NCBI GenBank assembly: GCA_964412235.1 | Contig: CAYPNT010000013.1 | Location: 1-53,211 of the forward strand | Reading direction: 5' to 3' | DNA length: 53,211 bases | Origin: JAYZQT01 sp964412235 | GTDB taxonomy: Bacteria > Pseudomonadota > Alphaproteobacteria > MPNO01 > UBA830 | Part shown: positions 1 through 9,030 of the stretch, piece by piece | Layout of the letters: every line of letters starts with the position of its first letter | Numbering within the stretch: the stretch's first letter is position 1 | The notes under the pieces: model-generated | Database searches by the model: none | What the model was told of the DNA's origin: nothing | The model's input: only the letters and a program-made list of their open reading frames with translations | Position numbers and translations under genes: made by a program

Positions 1-1
1 A

Positions 2-2032
2 CTAGCGGTAGCGCGCGGGCGAGGGGGGGGCGTGGGGGTGGCCTTTGTTGTCGCGGCGCCGCGAGCCGCGGCTCACGACGCCGCTGACCTGGTCGCTGTT
101 GACTATCAATCTCTTCCCACGACAGTCGGTACGGCGACCGCACTCAGCGACGACGCTTTTGTTTTGTGGGAAAACATTGGTGATAACGAGGCACTTGTTT
201 ATGAGGTCGGTGATAGGAAAAAGACCGAATGCGCGTTTGCGAAAGCAGACCATATCATTGAACACACATTTTCAATTAATCGGGTCCTTGGAAACGCAAT
301 GGAAATGCGCGGTTGTCTCGCTATTCATGATCGCCGAACCAATCACTACACTCTTCGTGCACCCATTCAACATCCTTGGATTGCTCGAAAGGTTTTAGCT
401 GAACAGATAATTGGAACTGAAGAACTTAACGTGAGGGTCATTGCACCCGATGTTGGGGGGAGTTTCGGTATCAAAGCGAATGTATATCCCGAATATCTTA
501 TCGCGCTGTTTGCTGCGCAGCAAACAGACCGACCGGTAAAATGGTCCAGTGACCGGACCGAAGGTTTTCTGAGTGACTTTCACGCCCGGGACAACGTCGC
601 CACCGCTTCGCTTGCATTGTCAGAAGACGGAACCTTTTTAGGTTTTAGACTTAAGAACCTCGTAAACATAGGTGCGTATTTTTCCCCTATCGGAGCGGGG
701 CCCGCGGTAAACAACCTCGGCTCACTCTCTGGGGTTTATCGAACGCCTGCGGCCTTTGTAGAGGTGGTTGGCGTGTATACAAACAGTCTTCCTACGGCGC
801 CCTATCGTGGGGCCGGCCGTCCCGAGGCGGCATTTATTTTGGAGAGATTAATCGATGTAGCGGCACGTGAACTAAATTTGGATCCCGTCGAACTAAGACG
901 TCATAACATAATACCGGTTGATGCAATGGCTTATAAGACTGCGCTGACCTTTACCTATGACTGCGGGGAATTTGAAAAAAACATGGATGAGGCTTTAGCA
1001 CTCGCGGACAGAGACGGGTATCAGGCTCGTCTGGAGCGGTCAAAAGAGGCGAAAAAGTATCGTGGTATGGGCGTTGCCAATGCAATTGAACGAGCCTCGC
1101 CCCCCGGGGTGGAAACAGCGGAAATTAGGTTTGATACTTCAGGTACTGTGACCATCCTCTCAGGCACGACGCACCAGGGTCAGGGCCACACAACGATGTA
1201 TACGCAGCTATTGTGTGACAAGCTGGGTTTGGAGCCAAAGAACGTTAGGGTGATCGAGGGCGACACTGATCGTATCGCTTTCGGGATGGGGGCGGGCGGA
1301 TCGCGCTGTTCTGCAATGGGTGCCGCAGCACTTATGATGGCCGCTGATAAAATAATAGACAAAGGTCGCCATATAGCTGCTCATGTTTTGGAGGCGGCTG
1401 TCGACGATATCGAATATTCGGAAGGCGTGTTTTCGATTGCCGGCACAGATCGGTCGATAATGCTCGGTGATACCGTTAAAGCGGCTTTCGCAGCGAATAA
1501 CCTTCCGCACGGAGTGGAGCCTGGTATGTCAGCGTATGCGGCTTACAATGGTTTGGCAGCGAGTTATCCGAACGGCTGCCACGTGTGCGAGCTTGAAATA
1601 GACCCGGAGACCGGGGAGATTGAGATTTTGAAGTACGTGGTAGTGGACGATTTCGGTACTTTGCTAAATCCACTTTTGGTCAAAGGGCAGGTGCATGGTG
1701 GAGTAGCACAGGGGGCTGGCCAAATACTTCTCGAGAACACAGTTTATGACGATGATGGACAGTTAATTACAGCCTCGTTTATGGATTATGGGATGCCGCG
1801 AGCCGATGATTTTTGCTATTTTGAGGTTAAGGCCAATTCTGTGCCCACAGCCACCAATCCCCTGGGAGTAAAGGGTGTGGGTGAAGCTGGAACGGTGGGA
1901 GCCATGCCAGCAGTGATGAATGCAATACTTGATGCACTCCAACCGCTCGGGATCCGGGACGTTGATATGCCCGCAACGCCGTCGCGGATATGGTCCTTGA
2001 TTAAGGATGCTGATATAAAAGAAGATCGTTGA
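2..2032 (+). CDS. Molybdenum hydroxylase large subunit (CoxL/xanthine dehydrogenase family), 5' truncated
   Basis: This is the molybdopterin-binding catalytic subunit of a xanthine dehydrogenase / CO dehydrogenase-type hydroxylase, which inserts water-derived oxygen into carbon centres of heterocycles or aldehydes. The reading frame is open to the left edge, so roughly the first 100 residues of a ~770-residue protein are missing; an internal GTG at 32 is not the real start. Visible signatures are GGSFG near residue 145 of the fragment, YRGAGR near 260 (the form II active-site loop rather than the AYRCSFR loop of true CO dehydrogenase), GQGH near 390, and GVGEAG near the C-terminus, whose Glu is the family's catalytic base. 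The first ~90 bases are extremely G/C-rich and may hold assembly errors. No small (2Fe-2S) or medium (FAD) subunit is visible; they may lie upstream. The substrate is unknown, but the amidase and second CoxL downstream suggest an N-containing compound. Confidence 0.88.
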   Translation, partial: LAVARGRGGGVGVAFVVAAPRAAAHDAADLVAVDYQSLPTTVGTATALSDDAFVLWENIGDNEALVYEVGDRKKTECAFAKADHIIEHTFSINRVLGNAMEMRGCLAIHDRRTNHYTLRAPIQHPWIARKVLAEQIIGTEELNVRVIAPDVGGSFGIKANVYPEYLIALFAAQQTDRPVKWSSDRTEGFLSDFHARDNVATASLALSEDGTFLGFRLKNLVNIGAYFSPIGAGPAVNNLGSLSGVYRTPAAFVEVVGVYTNSLPTAPYRGAGRPEAAFILERLIDVAARELNLDPVELRRHNIIPVDAMAYKTALTFTYDCGEFEKNMDEALALADRDGYQARLERSKEAKKYRGMGVANAIERASPPGVETAEIRFDTSGTVTILSGTTHQGQGHTTMYTQLLCDKLGLEPKNVRVIEGDTDRIAFGMGAGGSRCSAMGAAALMMAADKIIDKGRHIAAHVLEAAVDDIEYSEGVFSIAGTDRSIMLGDTVKAAFAANNLPHGVEPGMSAYAAYNGLAASYPNGCHVCELEIDPETGEIEILKYVVVDDFGTLLNPLLVKGQVHGGVAQGAGQILLENTVYDDDGQLITASFMDYGMPRADDFCYFEVKANSVPTATNPLGVKGVGEAGTVGAMPAVMNAILDALQPLGIRDVDMPATPSRIWSLIKDADIKEDR

Positions 2033-2129
2033 AACTGGCGACAAGAGATATGCGAGATCTGATTAAAAACTGTGCAATTAAGCTGTTTTCCAGTTTCTCT
2101 GAAGCCCTGTCAGGATAGTTTAATACCGC

Positions 2130-3413
2130 ATGTCTTCCGCCCTGAACCAACTTTCTGCGAGCGAAATAGCAGCAAGTGTTAACGCGGGTAGGGTGAGCGC
2201 TGTTGCAGTTCTCGAAGACTGTCTCGACAGAATAGAAAGCCGAGAGCAAATAGTTCAAGCTTGGGAGTTTATCGATCGTGAGCAGGCATTAGAGCAGGCT
2301 CGTCAGGTTGATAAAGATTCCAAAAAGGGGAGCCTCGCCGGGGTTCCCGTAGCAATAAAAGACATAATTGATACTCGAGACATGCCGACAGGTATGGGCT
2401 CTGTAATATATGAGGGTTACAAACCAAGAACAGATGCCGCCTGCGTTACGCGTTTACGATCGGTGGGGGCTATTATTCTCGGAAAAACGGTTACTTGCGA
2501 ATTTGCAGGCATCGTGCCGGGGAAAACCACTAATCCACATGACCCCTCCCGTACACCCGGTGGATCTTCAAGCGGGTCATGCGCGGCCGTAGCTGATTAT
2601 ATGGTTCCAATAGCGCTTGGAACACAGACCGGTGGATCAGTCATCCGGCCTTCATCATATTGTGGCATAATTGGATACAAACCTAGTTTTGACAATTTTA
2701 GTCTGAAAGGCGTTTTTCCTGCGGCAGAAAGTCTGGATACACTCGGCTTGCATGCAAGGTCGATTGAAGATGTCGAGGTAATGGCGGCCGCGTTAGTCAA
2801 TCGACCCCCAAAGACAATACAAACGCTCAAGAAACCTCCAGTTGTTGGGGTGTGTCGAACCTGGATGTGGAAGGAAGCAAACCAAGAGACCCGTGACGCC
2901 ATAGAAATTGCTTCCACACGGATGAAAGCCGCGGGGGCATTTGTAGGGGATATTGAATTGCCAGAGGAATTTCAATGGTTGGCAGATGTCCGTCATTTAA
3001 TAAATGCCCGAGAGCGGGCTGACGTAATGGCTGAGCACTGGATTAATGATCGCCATAGGCTCAGTAGCCAGTCCGTAAACACGATCCAATTGGGCCTCGA
3101 CATAACCCACAATGATTATCTCGACGCATTATATTTAATGGATACCTGCCGCGCGAGAATGAACCATACCTTTGATGGCTGCGATATCATCCTTACCCCG
3201 TCCGTTGATGGAGAGGCCCCGGTGGGACTTCACGATACGGGCAATCACAAATTTCAGTCCTTGTGGACCATGCTCCAGGTGCCGACCATTACTCTACCCA
3301 CCCACAAAGGGCCCAATGAGCTTCCAGTCGGCATTCAACTTGTCGCACCCTATAGAAAAGATGATGCTTTAATAGCTGCCGCTCAGTGGGTGTTGAAAGC
3401 GCTCAACACATGA
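2130..3413 (+). CDS. Amidase signature family hydrolase
   Basis: Serine amidohydrolase of the amidase signature family, hydrolysing a carboxamide to acid and ammonia or amine. The Ser-cisSer-Lys triad is readable: Lys77 in GVPVAIKD, cis-Ser146 in the PGGSSSGS loop and nucleophile Ser170 in GTQTGGS, with the usual 24-residue spacing between the serines. At 427 residues it is slightly shorter than many bacterial members (450-490) but contains the whole core. It starts 97 bases after the first CoxL gene, and its stop overlaps the ATG of the second CoxL gene in an ATGA junction, so the two are translationally coupled. The sandwich suggests that an amide is hydrolysed before or after molybdoenzyme hydroxylation. 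It could also be an allophanate- or aryl-acylamidase-like enzyme; the sequence does not decide. Confidence 0.92.
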   Translation: MSSALNQLSASEIAASVNAGRVSAVAVLEDCLDRIESREQIVQAWEFIDREQALEQARQVDKDSKKGSLAGVPVAIKDIIDTRDMPTGMGSVIYEGYKPRTDAACVTRLRSVGAIILGKTVTCEFAGIVPGKTTNPHDPSRTPGGSSSGSCAAVADYMVPIALGTQTGGSVIRPSSYCGIIGYKPSFDNFSLKGVFPAAESLDTLGLHARSIEDVEVMAAALVNRPPKTIQTLKKPPVVGVCRTWMWKEANQETRDAIEIASTRMKAAGAFVGDIELPEEFQWLADVRHLINARERADVMAEHWINDRHRLSSQSVNTIQLGLDITHNDYLDALYLMDTCRARMNHTFDGCDIILTPSVDGEAPVGLHDTGNHKFQSLWTMLQVPTITLPTHKGPNELPVGIQLVAPYRKDDALIAAAQWVLKALNT

Positions 3414-5680
3414 GTGTTGTAAAACGAAGCCCTATTGGCGAACGGGTTCTGCGCGTGGAAGACGAGCCTTTGTTGGCAGGTGAGGGGAGGTTCGCAGCAG
3501 ACTGGTGGTTTTCAGAAACCTTGCATATGCGAGTTGTCCGATCCGACGTTGCTCACGGTGATATTCTCTCGGTTGACGTGGAGGCAGCCAAAGCGATAGA
3601 CGGCGTGGTGGCAGTTCTAACCTCTGAAGATATCGCTGGCCTACCGCCCATAAATTTTCGTGCGACCACCTTTGTCGGTTTAGAACCGTTTCGTCAGCCA
3701 ATACTCGCGCAAAAGCGTGTGCGGTATGTTGGTGAGCCGATTGCCGCTGTACTGGCTAAGGATTGTTATATTGCAGAAGATGCGGCGAATTTGGTTTTGG
3801 TGGATATAGAGGAAAAGCCTGCGGTAATAGATGCTGCCGCGGACCCATCAGAGTTTGTTACCGACGAAGACACCGAAGTCACGGTTATAAGAAAGAGTTA
3901 CGGTGATGTGGAGGGAGCCTTCTCCACCCCTGTTGAAGTAGTAGAACTCGATCTCCGAATAGGGCGTCACAGTGGTGTACCACTTGAATGCCGGGGCGGC
4001 GTCGCACGCGTTAATCCGGAGACAGATGTTCTGGAATTTTACGGCGCAACAAAGCGCCCTCACCCTAATCGTGAATTGATTGCAAAAACGTTGGGACTTG
4101 AAGTGTCTCTCGTCCATCTATTCGAGGGCAACGTTGGTGGGGGGTTCGGGGTTCGCGGCGAACTCTATCCTGATGACTTTCTTATTTGCGTCGCGGCTCT
4201 TCGGTTCAAGAAACCTGTGAGGTGGATCGAAGACCGCCGTGAACATCTCTTGGCTTCAAATCATTCACGAGAGCAACGCCATAAGATTCGTGCCGCGATT
4301 TCCACTGAAGGACAAATTCTTGCTATCGATACTCAGTTTTTTCACGATCAGGGAGCTTATATTCGCACACACGGGGTTCGAGTGCCCGATATGACGGCGG
4401 GGCTGCTTCTTGGTCCCTATGAGGTGCCAGCATACCGCGTTTCTGGGCACGTGCGCCTGACCAACAAAACTCCCGCGGCTACTTATCGGGCACCCGGACG
4501 CTTTGAGGGTAGTTTTGTGCGTGAACGCTTACTTGACGCAATAGCGGACCGGGTCGGTATTACTCCTGTAGAGGCGCGCCAACGCAATATGATTGAAAAG
4601 CGGGAATTACCCTATACCCGGCCGTTGAGTGCGCTTGAGATCGATGTTGTTTTAGATTCAGGTGATTACAAAGGCTTGTTGGAAAATGCGCTTGATACGT
4701 TTGACTGGTCGGGTTTAAAAGAGGAACTGGCGACTCGCCGGGCGGGTGGTGAGACTGTTGGTGCTGGATTTGGTGTTTTTGTCGAAAAGTCAGGCCTCGG
4801 CCCAACTGATAAAGCACAGGCTTCCATTGGCGAGGATGGCCGTGTGGTTATAACCACTGGTGCCGCTAATCTGGGCCAAGGAGTGGTCACGGTGATGGCT
4901 CAAATTGCGGCATCCGTGCTCGGTCTCGACTATAGTGAAATAGATGTTGTTCATGGCCGTACGGACAAAATCGATGAAGGGTACGGCAGTCACTCTTCCA
5001 GAACCACAGTGATGACCGGTGAGGCGGTACGGTTGGCGTGCGTTCACCTATCTGAGAAGTTGCTAAAGATTGCAGCGGAGAAACTACAGGCAGATCCGGA
5101 ATTACTCCATATCGCTAAAGGAGAGGTGAGGCACGAGGCGTCTGGTGCATCTATCTCTATAAAACAAATTGGTGCGACAGTTGGCGCGTCCGGTTTTAGT
5201 GCGGAAGGGCGATTTGTTTCGTCGCACATGAATTATCCATATGGTTTTCATGGCGCAGTCGTTGTTATCGACGCGGAGACGGGGATCGCTAAAGTTGAAA
5301 AATTTATGATCGCTTATGACATTGGCTGTGCGATAAACCCGCTCCTCGTGGAAGGACAATTACAGGGCGGTCTTTCGCAAGGGATTGGTGGGGCACTTTA
5401 TGAGGAATTTACCTATGACAACATGGGGCAACCTTTGGCCTCTACGTTTGCAGATTATATTATGCCGGGGTCAACGGAAGTGCCGGGCGCTGTGATTTTA
5501 TTAGGCGAAGATGCGCCTAGTCCCCTCAATCCGTTGGGTGTTAAGGGTGCTGGCGAAGGAGGAATTAACGCCGTTGGTGCTGCAATAGCATCCGCAATTG
5601 ATGATGCAATCGGAAAACCCGGGGCCGTAACAGAACTGCCGGTGACACCCCGAAGGTTAATAAGTCTCCTGCGGAGCTAG
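3410..5680 (+). CDS. Molybdenum hydroxylase large subunit (CoxL/xanthine dehydrogenase family), second copy
   Basis: Complete large subunit of a xanthine dehydrogenase-type molybdoenzyme, 756 residues. I chose the ATG at 3410, which overlaps the amidase stop as ATGA, over an in-frame GTG at 3386 lying inside the amidase. The order is an N-terminal a/b hammerhead domain (about 15-125) with VRYVGEP, then the molybdopterin-binding domains: GGGFG near 245, the active-site loop YRAPGR near 362, NLGQG near 485, and GVKGAGEGG near 710 carrying the catalytic Glu. The loop differs from the YRGAGR of the first copy, so the two paralogues probably act on different substrates. No FAD or 2Fe-2S subunit is next to it. 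A weak hairpin follows the gene, which converges on the RidA-like gene. Confidence 0.92.
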   Translation: MSVVKRSPIGERVLRVEDEPLLAGEGRFAADWWFSETLHMRVVRSDVAHGDILSVDVEAAKAIDGVVAVLTSEDIAGLPPINFRATTFVGLEPFRQPILAQKRVRYVGEPIAAVLAKDCYIAEDAANLVLVDIEEKPAVIDAAADPSEFVTDEDTEVTVIRKSYGDVEGAFSTPVEVVELDLRIGRHSGVPLECRGGVARVNPETDVLEFYGATKRPHPNRELIAKTLGLEVSLVHLFEGNVGGGFGVRGELYPDDFLICVAALRFKKPVRWIEDRREHLLASNHSREQRHKIRAAISTEGQILAIDTQFFHDQGAYIRTHGVRVPDMTAGLLLGPYEVPAYRVSGHVRLTNKTPAATYRAPGRFEGSFVRERLLDAIADRVGITPVEARQRNMIEKRELPYTRPLSALEIDVVLDSGDYKGLLENALDTFDWSGLKEELATRRAGGETVGAGFGVFVEKSGLGPTDKAQASIGEDGRVVITTGAANLGQGVVTVMAQIAASVLGLDYSEIDVVHGRTDKIDEGYGSHSSRTTVMTGEAVRLACVHLSEKLLKIAAEKLQADPELLHIAKGEVRHEASGASISIKQIGATVGASGFSAEGRFVSSHMNYPYGFHGAVVVIDAETGIAKVEKFMIAYDIGCAINPLLVEGQLQGGLSQGIGGALYEEFTYDNMGQPLASTFADYIMPGSTEVPGAVILLGEDAPSPLNPLGVKGAGEGGINAVGAAIASAIDDAIGKPGAVTELPVTPRRLISLLRS

Positions 5681-5687
5681 GACAGGT

Positions 5688-5713
5688 CGCACATTATTAT
5701 CAAGCATGTTGCG
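5688..5713. terminator. Weak hairpin between convergent genes
   Basis: The arms CGCACAT (5688-5694) and ATGTTGCG (5706-5713) pair with one bulged base around an 11-base loop, in the 45-base gap between the convergent CoxL and RidA-like genes. No good T-run follows on either strand, so termination here is only a guess. Confidence 0.22.
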
Positions 5714-5725
5714 TTCTACTAACGT

Positions 5726-6118
5726 CTATACTACAGCGATACCTTGGATCTCGACCATCATTTCTGGTTGGGCAAACCCGGCGACTGTTATCAACGCACT
5801 GCCGGGATAGTTTCCGTCAGGAAAGTATTCTTTACGTATCTCCGTAAACTCATCCCCATAACGGGCATCAATGATAAAGACCGTCATTTGGACAATATCT
5901 GTGAGTGATGCGTTACAATCTTTCAAGAAGTTTTCCATATTAGAAAAAGACTGATGTGTCTGAGCTGAAAAGTTGCCATGCAAAAGCGTGCCGTCTGGCT
6001 TTTGCGGGGCGCCGTAACCAGCCAACCAAATAAATCGCTGATCACTTCCTTCTGTTATTACAGCGGGAGAGAATGAGCGGTTTTTTTGCCAAGTTCCGTG
6101 GATGAATTCGCGTTTCAT
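5726..6118 (-). CDS. RidA/YjgF/UK114-family protein
   Basis: A 130-residue member of the RidA (YjgF/YER057c/UK114) family, trimeric proteins whose canonical members hydrolyse reactive enamine/imine intermediates released by PLP enzymes or amine oxidation. The fold signature is clear (WLAGYGAP, TDIVQMTVFI near 73-82, FPDGNYPGSA near 99-108, MVEIQGIAVV at the end). The Arg of the canonical P-x-R motif (Arg105 in RidA) is replaced: this region reads PGSA, with Ser107 in that position, so classic imine deaminase activity is doubtful. Glu123 in VEI is kept. The ATG is preceded by a GAGG Shine-Dalgarno sequence. It is the last gene of a minus-strand array with GST-like, cupin and HyuAB genes. It may be a pathway-specific hydrolase or binding protein. 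Confidence 0.9.
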   Translation of the reverse strand: MKREFIHGTWQKNRSFSPAVITEGSDQRFIWLAGYGAPQKPDGTLLHGNFSAQTHQSFSNMENFLKDCNASLTDIVQMTVFIIDARYGDEFTEIRKEYFPDGNYPGSALITVAGFAQPEMMVEIQGIAVV

Positions 6119-6174
6119 AATATACCTCGGTTGGACATCTGGGTTAATTAGTAGGTTAGAAAAATAACGAAACC

Positions 6175-7041
6175 TTATTTAGCCGGTAGGCTTTTTAAAT
6201 ACTCTTCACGCTTTGCGGTTACAGCATTTCGAAGTTTGCTGCCATGTAGTTTCATTATCGCAACATCTTCTTCATTTAAACGTCCCGGGATGCAGGCTAC
6301 GGCCGATGCGCGTGTCTTAGCCTTGGACCACCACGCTTTAACCCGCGGCCGTTGATCGATCCAAATGTCCACTAATTCAAGAAATTCAATTCTCCACACA
6401 TAAGGGATCATGTTGATATCAGCGAGAGTAAATTTATTACCAAGTAGCCAAGGCCCTCCTTCGCCTTCTGGAGCTTCCGCCAGTGCCGTATCAATAGTTT
6501 TAAATGCTTTTTCCCAGTTTGCTATTGCTTGGAAAACATAGGGACTTTCTACACCAAGTTCGAAAGTAGACATCATCCGCGCCCGTTTATTTTCGTCACC
6601 CACGTTGGAGAACCGTCTTTCGCGCTGTTTGTCGGGCATGTTCTTCATTCTTTCTCTGAACATAGCGGAAAAAGAAAGTTCACGAGTAGCCTCAAATATT
6701 GTCTCGTCCACGAGTTTAGAAAACTGTCGCATTCTAGTTTTTTGAAATGCATCGTCGGGGACAAGGGCGTTTTCTTTCCATATTTCGTCAATGTATTCGC
6801 AAATCAAGGAGGATTCGGGGATTGCACGACCTTCATGAACCAATGTGGGTACCACGCCTTTTGGGTTTATCTTTAAATACTCTGGATCGAATTGCTCTGC
6901 AGTAAAAAGATTGATCAATTTTTCTTCATACCTGAGGTCTTTTTCTGCCAAAGTAATGAAAACTTTTTGCGTACAAATAGAATTGTGGAAAGTGTAGAGG
7001 GTTAGCATACCTTCACCGGTGGGTTGTGAGCGTACGACCAT
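6175..7041 (-). CDS. Glutathione S-transferase family protein
   Basis: Cytosolic-type GST of 288 residues. The N-terminal thioredoxin-like domain (about 12-90) begins LTLYTFHNSICTQKV, with Ser/Cys residues at the usual activation site, and has the cis-Pro element VVPTLV and the glutathione-binding ESSLICEYI. A helical C-terminal domain follows. At 288 residues it is longer than a standard GST (200-230), with extra sequence in the linker and first helices. The ATG at 7041 is used here; an internal ATG at 7008 sits exactly at the family start and is an alternative. It may act on pathway intermediates as a maleylacetoacetate isomerase-like, ring-cleavage or dehalogenating enzyme, or in detoxification. 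It lies 34 bases after the cupin gene on the same strand. Confidence 0.87.
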   Translation of the reverse strand: MVVRSQPTGEGMLTLYTFHNSICTQKVFITLAEKDLRYEEKLINLFTAEQFDPEYLKINPKGVVPTLVHEGRAIPESSLICEYIDEIWKENALVPDDAFQKTRMRQFSKLVDETIFEATRELSFSAMFRERMKNMPDKQRERRFSNVGDENKRARMMSTFELGVESPYVFQAIANWEKAFKTIDTALAEAPEGEGGPWLLGNKFTLADINMIPYVWRIEFLELVDIWIDQRPRVKAWWSKAKTRASAVACIPGRLNEEDVAIMKLHGSKLRNAVTAKREEYLKSLPAK

Positions 7042-7075
7042 ATGATTACTACCTGTCTATTATTCCGATACCCTT

Positions 7076-7453
7076 TTACTTTTCGTGAAAGTCCCCGTCT
7101 TGGTACTTAATGAGGTGTCGGTAGTCATCACGTATGGGATTGAAAACATCAAGGTTCATGGCGGGCTCGTCACCAACAACCTCCCCCCAATGCTCAACGT
7201 CCGGAGGGATTCGGATCATAGAGCCAGGTGTGGCTTCGAAGGTTTCGTCCCCGACGTGAAACCGCACTCTGCCCTGGACAATTACAGCGATTTGCTCAAA
7301 TGGATGACTGTGCGGCCCGGGTTCCATTCCGGGCTGCAACCAGTTCATTACCAGTAGGGTGTCTTCCCCACGAAAACCAACCCGCTCCACGCCTTCCCGG
7401 ACAAATTCTTTGTTTAGGGTATCCCAATTCGCAAAACTCGTGACTTCAACCAT
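7076..7453 (-). CDS. Cupin-domain protein
   Basis: Small single-domain cupin of 125 residues. Motif 1 supplies His48 and His50 with Glu53 or Gln54 (PHSHPFEQ), followed by the turn GRVRFHVGDE. Motif 2 has PGSMIRIPPDVEHW with His88, so a full metal site (3 His plus Glu/Gln) is plausible. Cupins of this type often follow hydantoinase or aromatic oxygenase genes and may be small dioxygenases, isomerases or binding proteins; the reaction is not predictable. The start has an AGGAGA Shine-Dalgarno sequence 8 bases upstream. It sits 22 bases after the HyuB gene and is probably co-transcribed with it. Confidence 0.88.
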   Translation of the reverse strand: MVEVTSFANWDTLNKEFVREGVERVGFRGEDTLLVMNWLQPGMEPGPHSHPFEQIAVIVQGRVRFHVGDETFEATPGSMIRIPPDVEHWGEVVGDEPAMNLDVFNPIRDDYRHLIKYQDGDFHEK

Positions 7454-7475
7454 TGATTAACTCTCCTGTTTTAAA

Positions 7476-9026
7476 CTATTTAAGTTTACCATAACCGCCA
7501 CCGCCGGGGGTGTGCAGTACAACCTTATCTCCTGGGCGCATAGCCATTTTATTGGCTTGTGCTGCGTCTTGTCCGTTAATTAGAAAACGGCCGGGGGCAC
7601 CTGCCTGGGCACCATTAAAACCTTCTGCGCCGATTTTTAATCGACTTGGTACAGCATTCAGCAGCCATTCGTCCTCAGTGCGTAAATAGAAGGAAATAAT
7701 TTGACCATCTCCACCTCGAGTAGCTCCCTTTCCGCCCGAGCCATGCAAAAGTTCTTTCTGTGTAAAAGTAATAGGCATTGCCGCTTCCAGAACCTCTACT
7801 GGGACGGCCGCAACACCCGTCGGATAACAAGTAGCCCCGAGCCCATTTTTTGTGCTTCTCGCACCCATACCACCAGAGTAATTGAACATTGAACTTGTAA
7901 ACGGGTTTCCTTTTTCGTCTTTACCTTGAATTTGGAAGGTCCAAACTGCCCCAGCACCTTCCGCGAGGACTTGTTCAGGCGTAACCTGATACAGCGCTTT
8001 CAATATCGGCATGGGTACATACATACCCACCACATGGCGTGCGGCGACAGGAGAGGGATATTTGGCGTTTAAAATACACCCTTCCGGAGCGCTCACGGTA
8101 ATGGGCTTAAGGCTGCCAAAATTATTCGGAAGTGCCGGATCGAGAGTTGACCGAAGTGCAAATGCGGAATACGCGTGCGTATAATTTAAAACAACATTTA
8201 CACCGTGGGGGCTGGGACCTGACGAACCCTCAAAATCAATATGGACAGCGCCTTTGACTGAATTAATTGTTAGTGCACATTTGAGGAGTATTTCTTGCCC
8301 ACCCGGAATATCAAATCTGCTCTCGCCGTGATACGTGCCACCTTTCAACTTTCTTATAGATTCCCGAGTAGCGGTTTCTGACCGAGCAATAATCTCCTCA
8401 GACAGTTCGTTAATGTCGTCAAGGCTGTGGCGCTCACACAAGTTTTGCAGTCGTTCCGCTCCAACGCGGCCGGAGGATACCTGCGCGGCAAGATCGCCAA
8501 GTACTTCTTCCGGTGTCCGCACGTTATGTCGAATAATGTCAAATAGAAGTTCATTAGCCACACCCGCCTCATAAAGTTTTGCGCGGGGTAGCCAAAGACC
8601 TTCCTCGTGCACATCCCGCGCACCAGCGCCGACCCCGTATCCTCCAATATCAGTGTGGTGAATTGTTGAGCCAAAAAATGCGATCACGTTACCTTTCCGA
8701 AACACGGGAGTAATCACTGATATGTCAAAGAAATGCCCAGCAGATAACCATGGGTCATTTGTAATTAAAACGTCACCTTCTTGCAGCGATGACGCGGGAA
8801 ACTTTTCAACAAAATGTTCTCCGGCCGTCGCCAGCGTGTTGATATGTCCTGGTGTCCCTGTAACCGCCTGGGCTATCATCCGCCCTTTTGGATCCAACAA
8901 GGCACACGCTAAATCGCCTGCTTCGCGCACAACCGGACTAAAAGCAATTCGCTCTAATGCTTTGGCTTGTTCACTAGTGGCGCTGATCAGGTTACTCCAA
9001 AGAATTTCTAATTCTATACCATCCAT
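7476..9026 (-). CDS. hyuB: Hydantoinase B / oxoprolinase family subunit (first HyuAB pair)
   Basis: B subunit of an ATP-dependent cyclic-amide hydrolase of the hydantoinase/5-oxoprolinase family, which also includes N-methylhydantoinase and acetone/acetophenone carboxylases. It is 516 residues, normal for HyuB. Signatures are ITNDPWLSAGHFFDI near residue 88, STIHHTDIGG near 118, EGLWLPRAKLYEAG near 143, and the glycine-rich GSGGKGATRGGDGQI and HTPGGGGYG toward the C-terminus. It begins 4 bases after the HyuA stop (TAA at 9031-9033), so the pair is translated together and presumably forms a heteromer. The neighbouring cupin, GST-like and RidA-like genes run the same way. Substrate class (hydantoin, lactam, ketone carboxylation) cannot be separated by reading alone. 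Confidence 0.93.
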   Translation of the reverse strand: MDGIELEILWSNLISATSEQAKALERIAFSPVVREAGDLACALLDPKGRMIAQAVTGTPGHINTLATAGEHFVEKFPASSLQEGDVLITNDPWLSAGHFFDISVITPVFRKGNVIAFFGSTIHHTDIGGYGVGAGARDVHEEGLWLPRAKLYEAGVANELLFDIIRHNVRTPEEVLGDLAAQVSSGRVGAERLQNLCERHSLDDINELSEEIIARSETATRESIRKLKGGTYHGESRFDIPGGQEILLKCALTINSVKGAVHIDFEGSSGPSPHGVNVVLNYTHAYSAFALRSTLDPALPNNFGSLKPITVSAPEGCILNAKYPSPVAARHVVGMYVPMPILKALYQVTPEQVLAEGAGAVWTFQIQGKDEKGNPFTSSMFNYSGGMGARSTKNGLGATCYPTGVAAVPVEVLEAAMPITFTQKELLHGSGGKGATRGGDGQIISFYLRTEDEWLLNAVPSRLKIGAEGFNGAQAGAPGRFLINGQDAAQANKMAMRPGDKVVLHTPGGGGYGKLK

Positions 9027-9030
9027 GTAA

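Noticed and set aside
7461..9026. First HyuB considered truncated because it is 60 residues shorter than the second
   Set aside because: 516 residues is within the normal family range, and both ends carry family motifs; the second copy has an added tail.
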